Shown in pieces: positions 58,307 through 64,000 of a stretch of DNA of 64,000 nt. A program made the translations under genes and the position numbers. The notes below the pieces were generated by a model, which was not told where the DNA came from, did no database searches, and was given only the letters and a program-made list of their open reading frames with translations. Origin of the DNA: Gammaproteobacteria bacterium UBA2679 (GTDB lineage: Bacteria > Pseudomonadota > Gammaproteobacteria > Pseudomonadales > Oleiphilaceae); contig DEMD01000011.1 of NCBI GenBank assembly GCA_002354735.1, positions 248,001 through 312,000 of the forward strand, written 5' to 3'. Numbering within the stretch: position 1 is the stretch's first letter; every line of letters starts with the position of its first letter.

Positions 58307-59926
58307 ATGCCGAGATCTCCATCCAATAGCGCTGACGCCTCGGCTGTGCCGCTGACTAGTATTCGCGAAGAGCCCGTTGCGGACCTTGTGTCCGAATACT
58401 GCGAGTCTGAAATCGCCAATACTACGCAATTTTCCGCTGCTGACCTGAGTTCGTCGTTGCTCGATGCCTCGCTCGGGACTGCTGTGCTGGTCGGTGATTC
58501 ACTGGTCTATCAGCTCGCAAACCGCGCCTATTGTGAGGTCGTCGGTCGCAACGACCTGCTGGGTCGGCGTTTCGATGAAGTCTTTCCCGAGTTGGTAGAC
58601 ACCGCAGTAAGAGCTGCACTGCAGTCCGTCCTCGAAACCGGCCGGTCCGGGGTCTCAAGCGAGATGCCTGTTTGCCTGCATATGGATGGGCAGGATCAGG
58701 ACCGCTACTTCACCTGCAGTATTACACCGCTTCGCCGAGCTGCCGGACAGGTCTATGGTGTAATGCTCATCATGGTGGATAGCACTGAGCAGGTTTTGGC
58801 GAGGCGGGCCACGGAGCGTCTGAATGAGGAGCTCCGGCTGGCTTCGCGCAGCAAGGATGACTTTCTGGCGATGCTGGGTCATGAGCTGCGTAATCCGCTT
58901 ACGCCGATCGTGACTGCACTGGAATTGATGAAGCTGAAGTATCCCGAGGTCCAACAGGAGCAGGTCATTATTCGGCGCCAGGTCGACCACCTCGTTCGCC
59001 TCGTAGACGATCTGCTCGATGTGTCCAAGATCACCCGTGGCAAACTTGAGCTGAGAGTCGAGACAGTGGACCTGCGGGAGATGCTTGGCAGAGCTGTAGA
59101 AATGGCAGCGGACCTGTTTGAGAAGAAGAATCAACGCCTCAAGGTTGATGTGCCGAGTATGGTCTGGCGTGGCGATCCGGCGCGGATGGCACAGGTCGTG
59201 GCCAATCTCTTGACCAATGCCTCGCGATACACGCCTGAGGGCGGAGATGTTCAGCTCCGGGCGCTTGCCACAGCTGCAGAGCTCATCATCATCGTCGAAG
59301 ACAATGGCGTCGGTATCTCCGCCGCACTCTTGCCGGATATATTCGAGCTGTTCGTCCAGGGAAGGCGCAGTGTCGACCGGGCCGAAGGTGGCCTGGGTAT
59401 TGGCCTTGCGCTGGTTAGGAATCTGGTGCACCTGCACGGGGGCCGGGTTTGGGCGGAAAGTAATGGCGAAGGGCAGGGCAGCACGTTTACTGTGAGCTTA
59501 CCCCTGCAGCTGCAGGGGCAAGCCGGAGATACGGCGCTGGCTGAAAGCAGGCCATATGTTGACAACCGGCATCGTCGTATTCTCGTGGTCGATGACAATC
59601 GGGATGCCGTTGAAGCGCTTGCCGACTTGCTGGGCATGCATGGATACCATGTCGCCATCGCCTACGATCCGGCTCAGGCGCAAGAGATTTTTGCTCGAGA
59701 AAGTTTCGATGTTGCCATCCTCGATATCGCCTTGCCAGGCATGGACGGCTACGATCTGGCTCTGCGCCTGCGCAGTTTGGACACCGACGGCGCCTGCCGG
59801 CTCATCGCGCTGTCAGGCTTCGGTCAGGCTCATGACAAGCTGCGCAGCAAACAGGCGGGATTCGCTGAACATCTCGTCAAGCCTGTGGATAGCCAGAGGC
59901 TACTGACGCTCCTGGACAGCCTGTGA
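58307..59926 (+). CDS. Soluble PAS hybrid histidine kinase with receiver
   Basis: A 539-residue cytosolic kinase. Residues ~45-165 form a PAS domain (LGTAVLVGDSLVYQLANRAYCEVVGR), followed by HisKA with phospho-His 192 (FLAMLGHELRNPLTP), HATPase (~290-400, with EDNGVGIS and GGLGIGLALV) and a C-terminal receiver with phospho-Asp 473 (AILDIALPGMDG). No output or Hpt domain. The ATG at 58307 is preferred to the TTG three codons upstream; neither has a good ribosome site. It is divergent from the Hen1-like gene. Confidence 0.9.
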   Translation: MPRSPSNSADASAVPLTSIREEPVADLVSEYCESEIANTTQFSAADLSSSLLDASLGTAVLVGDSLVYQLANRAYCEVVGRNDLLGRRFDEVFPELVDTAVRAALQSVLETGRSGVSSEMPVCLHMDGQDQDRYFTCSITPLRRAAGQVYGVMLIMVDSTEQVLARRATERLNEELRLASRSKDDFLAMLGHELRNPLTPIVTALELMKLKYPEVQQEQVIIRRQVDHLVRLVDDLLDVSKITRGKLELRVETVDLREMLGRAVEMAADLFEKKNQRLKVDVPSMVWRGDPARMAQVVANLLTNASRYTPEGGDVQLRALATAAELIIIVEDNGVGISAALLPDIFELFVQGRRSVDRAEGGLGIGLALVRNLVHLHGGRVWAESNGEGQGSTFTVSLPLQLQGQAGDTALAESRPYVDNRHRRILVVDDNRDAVEALADLLGMHGYHVAIAYDPAQAQEIFARESFDVAILDIALPGMDGYDLALRLRSLDTDGACRLIALSGFGQAHDKLRSKQAGFAEHLVKPVDSQRLLTLLDSL

Positions 59927-59948
59927 CCGGCGCCAGCTGAAGCAGTAT

Positions 59949-60272
59949 TCAGGCAGGCATGCACTCAGTTCTCGCCGCAGCCGAGCGAAGGTGATGAGCC
60001 AGGGACTTTGCGCTCAGTCTGTCGAAGTCGAACTCGCAATCGAAGTAATCATTTTCCAGTCCAAGCAACCAGCACATCTTGTTCCTGTCCATCACTGCCA
60101 CGAATTCATAGTTGCTGTGACTGATATGCAGCGCGAAAGCGCAACCTTCGACGTCCTGACTGAAAGCTGTATCGCTGTCTATTTTCGCTCCAGGCAGTGA
60201 TTGCTGAATGACTTCCTTTACAACGCCCAATGCTGACATGCCTGCCTTCCTCAAAAGTTCCGTGAATTCCAT
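59949..60272 (-). CDS. Small unknown protein
   Basis: A ~107-residue soluble protein that I do not recognise. It begins MEFTELLRKAGMSALGVVKEVIQQ and has a central mixed beta segment (FALHISHSNYEFVAVMDRNKMCWLLGLEN) and an acidic, Asp/Phe-rich turn (YFDCEFDFDRL) before a short helix. Start could be GTG or ATG at 60275/60272; no convincing ribosome site. The amino-acid composition looks protein-like, and the gene fills an otherwise empty interval convergent with the kinase. Confidence 0.5.
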   Translation of the reverse strand: MEFTELLRKAGMSALGVVKEVIQQSLPGAKIDSDTAFSQDVEGCAFALHISHSNYEFVAVMDRNKMCWLLGLENDYFDCEFDFDRLSAKSLAHHLRSAAARTECMPA

Positions 60273-60365
60273 CACAACATTAAAACTGTAGAGGGCTGAT
60301 TCTACAATGTTTCTGGACCCGATTTCATGAGCCGGACAGGATAGGGAGTTAGCGAAGAGCAGAGC

Positions 60366-60872
60366 CTATTCGTAGGCCAGCGCCCAACCGCTGGCCAGCA
60401 GCTTGTCGTCGATAGCCAGGAACACCAGGCGGTCATGCCGTCCGCGCCAGTTGTAAATGAGTAGCTCACCAGCCTGCGTTGCCTGCCCCGTCTGCCATTC
60501 TACCTGACTCAGCAAGGCAGTCCCGCCAGCGGAACCACCCGCCATTTGCTCATCGGCTTTGCCGAGCAGTCTGAGCAGGCAGTCGACACTGAGTTCACGT
60601 TCGATGGCATCTTTGGCCAGCTTCTGCATCAGCTTGTGCTTTTTGCCGTCATAAGCGTCGACCTCCGGACGCCAGCCTGCGCCATCGAAATGGCCTGGAG
60701 TAGTGCGAAGTTCTCGAAAATCGTCAGCGGCGGCCTGCAGTTGAGGGTCCGAGCAGGCCGCCGCTGATTCGGTCTTGCTATGTTTAGATCCCGTCTGCGC
60801 TGGGGCACTGAGAGCCGTGAGCGCTACGAACGCAAGCGGACCAGAAATTCGAAAATGAGAGCTGTTGGGCAT
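60366..60872 (-). CDS. Unknown secreted protein
   Basis: A 168-residue exported protein with signal sequence (ISGPLAFVALTALSAPAQT) and a mature part of ~140 residues: a helical, charged region (KKHKLMQKLAKDAIERELSVDCLLRLLGKADEQM) and a C-terminal beta segment (GELLIYNWRGRHDRLVFLAIDDKLLASGW). This last block looks like a short beta-rich domain of the kind found in many small periplasmic proteins. Two Cys (residues ~40 and ~98) could form a disulfide. No family recognised. Confidence 0.62.
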   Translation of the reverse strand: MPNSSHFRISGPLAFVALTALSAPAQTGSKHSKTESAAACSDPQLQAAADDFRELRTTPGHFDGAGWRPEVDAYDGKKHKLMQKLAKDAIERELSVDCLLRLLGKADEQMAGGSAGGTALLSQVEWQTGQATQAGELLIYNWRGRHDRLVFLAIDDKLLASGWALAYE

Positions 60873-61193
60873 ACCTGGACCTGCGCTTGTGTTTTTGTTG
60901 TTTTTGACAACTGGAGCCGTTAATAATAGACCCTAGAATGAACGATAATTAATAGAGCCATCAATCGCCTGGCAGCGATAACTGAGCCGAATTCTCGTTT
61001 GTTCAAGCCAGTGGCGAAGTCGCTGACGGCTGGGTTTACGTCCCGAATAGCCGAATCGGCCTTTAGGCAGTTAGCAAGAATTGAGTGGTTTCTTCTACGA
61101 AGGCTTTCAGGGTGCCAATGGTGGTTCTGCCCCACAAGGGGTTTTATCCACGTGCTCCGACCAGGAGCAAAGCCTTCACAAGAGACTACTATA
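60873..61193. other. Intergenic leader of the carboxypeptidase gene
   Basis: A 321-bp region without a gene. A TTGACA (60904-60909) with AT-rich TTAATAATAG nearby may be a promoter, but the -10 spacing is not standard. Two small hairpins lie close to the start: CCCC-ACAA-GGGG-TTTT at 61130-61145, which looks terminator-like, and GCTCC-GACCA-GGAGC at 61153-61167. Together they could act as an attenuator in the leader; no known riboswitch class was recognised. Confidence 0.4.
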
Positions 61194-63299
61194 ATGAAAA
61201 AAGCTCGATTACGCCCCCTCAGCCTCATCATCATGGCGATCGCGGCCGGCGCCGCAGCGCCGATGTCCGCCTTGGCGCATCAGGATGACGTAGCACAACT
61301 CGCTGCACAGGAAATGGCCGCCGCCGATACGGTGTACAAGGTTCATTTTCCAAACCTCAAACTCGCACGGAAAGCCACAATCTCGTTCCACGCCAATCTC
61401 TTGGCGTCGAACTATGACGAGGGTTATCTCGTTATGGAACTGAACGAGCGAGAGCAGGCCAAGCTGAGCCGATTCGGTTTCACCTTTGAGCCGGCCACTG
61501 AATGGGTCGAGAAACGCAATCAGGTCCTCACGACCATGCAGGAAATGACTCAGCTGCGGCAGGAGCTCAGATCTTCCGGCGACGGTGCCATGATAGCCCA
61601 GGACGTTGCACTGCGCGGCATCCCTGGTTATGAGTGCTACGAGACCGTAGAAGAAACATTCGCTGTCGCTGGAGATATGGTGGCGACTTACCCGAATCTG
61701 GCGACATGGATTGACGTCGGTAATTCGTGGGAAAAAAACCAGGGGCTTGGTGGGCACGATATCCGCGTGCTCAAGCTGACAAACCGGAGTACAGGCGGTC
61801 AAAAGCCGATACTGTTCATCAACAGTGCCATCCATGCCCGTGAGTTTACCACTGCGCCCCTGACGCTGGACTTCGCTCGCACCCTGCTCAGTGGCTACGG
61901 CACTGACGCCGATATCACCTGGATCCTGGATCATCATGAAGTGCACCTCATGCTGCATACCAATCCCGATGGCCGAAAAAAGGCTGAAACCGGCATCCTC
62001 TGGCGCAAGAACACCAACCAGAATTACTGCGGCTCGACCAGCAACAAGCGCGGCGCTGACCTGAACCGCAACTTCACCTTCGGCTGGAACAGTGCCAATG
62101 GCTCCAGTGGTGATCAGTGCAACGACACCTACCGAGGACCGCGACCTGGTTCTGAGCCGGAAACGCAGGCCATCGAGAGCTATGTCCGCAGCATCTTCCC
62201 TGACCGCCGCGGCTCTGGCAAGAACGATGCGGCGCCGGCAGACACCAGCGGTATTCACCTCGATATTCACAGTTACAGCGAACTCGTGCTGTGGCCGTGG
62301 GGCGATACCAGTACAGCTGCACCTAACGGCCAGGCTCTGCAGACACTGGGTCGTAAGTTCGCCTGGTTCAACGGCTATACGCCGCAGCAATCCATTGGTC
62401 TATATCCCACCGACGGCACCAGCGATGGTGTGAGTTACGGGGAGCTCGGCGTGGCCGCGTATACCTTCGAACTCGGCACAGACTTCTTCCAGAGCTGCTC
62501 GGTGTATGATGGCAAGATCAAGCCAGACAACCTGCGCGCACTTATCTACGCGGCGAAGGTCGTCCGCACGCCTTATCTCACACCCGCAGGTCCCGACGTC
62601 ACGAGTGTCAGCCTTTCGGTCAATGGCTCGGCGGCTACACTTGCAGCCAGTGCCACAGACACACGCTTCAGCAGCCGGAACGGCAGGGAGCCCGTCCAGG
62701 CTATCGCACAGGCGGAGTATTATATCGATGTGCCACCATGGAAAGCCGGTGCCGAGCCTGTGGCACTTGCCAGTACTGATGGGCGCTTCGATGAGGGCAC
62801 CGAAGAGCTTACCGGCAGCATTGATACCAGCGGGTTGAGCGAGGGCAAGCACACAGTCTTCGTTCGAGCGCGCGATGCTGCGGGGAACTGGGGTGCTGTT
62901 TCTGCGGCCTTCCTGGAAGTCGGCGACGACTCTGGCGGTGGTAATTCGCAGTACGAGTATGCGAATACAACGTCACAGGCCATTCCGGATCGCGGCTCGG
63001 TAACCAGCCAGATCACTGTGCCAGCAGACGCACCTGCGGCCAGCTCCGCGACTGTGTCAGTGACCATCGACCATACCTATCAGGGCGATGTCAGGCTGAC
63101 CTTAAGCAAGGGTGGACGATCGGTGATTGTGAAAAACAACAACGGTCGGGACAGTAGTCGTGGCAGCAAGACCTATACCGCAAGCATCAGCGCCAGTCAG
63201 TTCAATGGACTGACCGGGGCCTGGACGCTGACTGCGCAGGATGTCTATAGCCGTGATACCGGCTCCCTGACCAGCTGGAAGCTGGTCCTCGACAAGTAA
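61194..63299 (+). CDS. Secreted M14 zinc carboxypeptidase with P-domain
   Basis: A 701-residue secreted metallocarboxypeptidase. Signal peptide MKKARLRPLSLIIMAIAAGAAAPMSALA; a propeptide-like region (~35-140); an M14 catalytic domain (~145-460) with the zinc HxxE in NSAIHAREFTTAPL, Arg/Asn in NPDGRKK and DLNRNF, the third zinc His in LDIHSYSELVLWPWG and the catalytic Glu in YTFELGTDFF; an Ig-like or linker region (~470-595); and a C-terminal proprotein-convertase P-domain (~600-701; VSVTIDHTYQGDVRLTLSKGG, SLTSWKLVLDK). The P-domain is common in secreted proteases of gammaproteobacteria. It would digest external protein. The ATG at 61194 gives the signal peptide; the open frame continues 65 codons upstream but through the leader. 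Confidence 0.92.
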   Translation: MKKARLRPLSLIIMAIAAGAAAPMSALAHQDDVAQLAAQEMAAADTVYKVHFPNLKLARKATISFHANLLASNYDEGYLVMELNEREQAKLSRFGFTFEPATEWVEKRNQVLTTMQEMTQLRQELRSSGDGAMIAQDVALRGIPGYECYETVEETFAVAGDMVATYPNLATWIDVGNSWEKNQGLGGHDIRVLKLTNRSTGGQKPILFINSAIHAREFTTAPLTLDFARTLLSGYGTDADITWILDHHEVHLMLHTNPDGRKKAETGILWRKNTNQNYCGSTSNKRGADLNRNFTFGWNSANGSSGDQCNDTYRGPRPGSEPETQAIESYVRSIFPDRRGSGKNDAAPADTSGIHLDIHSYSELVLWPWGDTSTAAPNGQALQTLGRKFAWFNGYTPQQSIGLYPTDGTSDGVSYGELGVAAYTFELGTDFFQSCSVYDGKIKPDNLRALIYAAKVVRTPYLTPAGPDVTSVSLSVNGSAATLAASATDTRFSSRNGREPVQAIAQAEYYIDVPPWKAGAEPVALASTDGRFDEGTEELTGSIDTSGLSEGKHTVFVRARDAAGNWGAVSAAFLEVGDDSGGGNSQYEYANTTSQAIPDRGSVTSQITVPADAPAASSATVSVTIDHTYQGDVRLTLSKGGRSVIVKNNNGRDSSRGSKTYTASISASQFNGLTGAWTLTAQDVYSRDTGSLTSWKLVLDK

Positions 63300-63480
63300 G
63301 CTGTCGTGTTGCCGGTGGGATGGCTGATGTCATCCCACCGGCGAATGCTCCTCACTACCAATCCCATAATACAAATACTATACCAGACCCGACAGGTCTT
63401 CTACGTATCATGAATCCGCGCAATAGACCCATGCGTACCTGCGAGTTCAGACCAAGGAGTTCCACCCAAGGAGAACGAGC

Positions 63481-63714
63481 ATGAACGTATCGAAAATTGG
63501 CGCCATCAGTGTTTTGGCACTTTCACTGGCAGCGTTTACAGGTTGTGAACAACAGGACGATATGCCAGCGGCTGGCGAGTCGAGTTTGGAAGGGCAGGCA
63601 TCTGATCGACAGGTCGGTGTCGAGCAGGAAGGGGTAACGGTGCCTGGCGATGTCATGGAGCAGCCTCAGGGCGCTCGGGACGAGCCCCCAGCCCAGGAGC
63701 CTCTGAACCAGTAA
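63481..63714 (+). CDS. Small lipoprotein
   Basis: A 77-residue exported lipoprotein: MNVSKIGAISVLALSLAAFTGC with lipobox FTGC (Cys ~22), then an acidic, Gln/Glu/Pro-rich tail with no recognised domain (residues after the Cys are EQQDDMPAAGE). Design resembles the acidic lipoprotein at 39715. Start has AAGGAG upstream. Confidence 0.72.
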   Translation: MNVSKIGAISVLALSLAAFTGCEQQDDMPAAGESSLEGQASDRQVGVEQEGVTVPGDVMEQPQGARDEPPAQEPLNQ

Positions 63715-63725
63715 TTCTTCCCCCT

Positions 63726-64000
63726 TCAGCGGGCGTAGCGGTACAGATCCAGCGCCTGTATGAAGGGTTCATTTGCGATTCCTGAAACGCGGGGAAGGCG
63801 GGGTGTCTCGCTTTCCAGCGTGGCAGGGTCGTCTCGCCACAGCTTTCTCGGCATTATTTTCTGCTGGGCAATCACTACGCCTGAAATAGGGCAGGCCTTG
63901 CGGACTATACGGTCGTCCTCACGATAGGCATAGTTGGCCCTAAGCTGATTGCGCAAGGGCACCTTCTTTACCAGCATCTCACCGGGACGGCAGGTCGCCA
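63726..64000 (-). CDS. Unknown protein, N-terminal part beyond the window
   Basis: The C-terminal ~91 residues of a minus-strand gene whose frame remains open to the right edge (last visible residues upstream ATCRPGEMLVKKVPLRN). The region ends IANEPFIQALDLYRYAR. CPISGVVIAQQ is a possible Cys motif. No family recognised from this fragment. Confidence 0.5.
   Translation of the reverse strand, partial: ATCRPGEMLVKKVPLRNQLRANYAYREDDRIVRKACPISGVVIAQQKIMPRKLWRDDPATLESETPRLPRVSGIANEPFIQALDLYRYAR

Noticed and set aside
60999..61193. N-terminal extension of the M14 carboxypeptidase
   Set aside because: The signal peptide starts at 61194; upstream translation would place it internally.
1..64000. tRNA, rRNA, CRISPR, IS and prophage signals
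   Set aside because: I looked for clover-leaf, repeat-spacer and transposase patterns by eye and saw none that I could support.

Overview
The window is a gene-dense bacterial chromosome segment, GC-rich by eye, with no rRNA, tRNA, IS element, prophage or CRISPR array that I can see. The gene set (OpgG/OpgH, Mqo, NhaB, CusCBA, CueR/CopA, EgtB/EgtD, bacterioferritin pair with Bfd, a stand-alone second EF-G, many PAS hybrid kinases) points to a free-living, aerobic gammaproteobacterium, probably from a marine or saline habitat given NhaB beside a SulP carrier. I cannot name the genus from sequence alone.

Layout. 1-8 kb: 3' end of ilvD, a DUF423 membrane protein, a minus-strand iron-storage cluster (heme-type bacterioferritin, ferroxidase-type bacterioferritin, then bfd behind a Fur box), and the osmoregulated periplasmic glucan operon opgG-small ORF-opgH. 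7.6-13.4 kb: ArsC/YffB-like protein, malate:quinone oxidoreductase, EF-G with a double terminator, acyl-CoA ligase. 13.5-24.8 kb: CHASE-PAS-GGDEF-degenerate EAL protein, ABC exporter half-transporter, DUF4382 lipoprotein, ergothioneine genes egtB-egtD, and a LemA/M48 protease pair. 25-30.2 kb: class V aminotransferase, succinate-semialdehyde-type dehydrogenase, PfpI/DJ-1 protein, dienelactone hydrolase, TauE/SafE exporter. 30.2-39.6 kb: a hybrid kinase with a fused periplasmic binding domain beside a free binding protein, an acyl-CoA dehydrogenase translationally coupled to a second hybrid kinase, and a lipase-like hydrolase.

40-53 kb is a metal and stress island. A MerR-type promoter drives copA-cueR and, by overlapping stop and start, a circularly permuted ATP-grasp-like protein of unknown product. 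A DsrE-family periplasmic protein, a short catalase-fold-like protein and a tandem Usp follow, then a Cys/Met/His-bearing secreted protein and cusC-cusB(CusF fusion)-cusA. 53-57 kb is a minus-strand nhaB-sulP-usp operon. The last part holds a short Hen1-type RNA 2'-O-methyltransferase without visible Pnkp, a third PAS hybrid kinase, two small unknown proteins, a secreted M14 carboxypeptidase with a C-terminal P-domain, a small lipoprotein and a truncated unknown gene.

The best candidates for something undescribed are the ATP-grasp-like gene locked into the copper operon, the small protein between opgG and opgH, the complementary-loss bacterioferritin pair and the stand-alone Hen1 domain.
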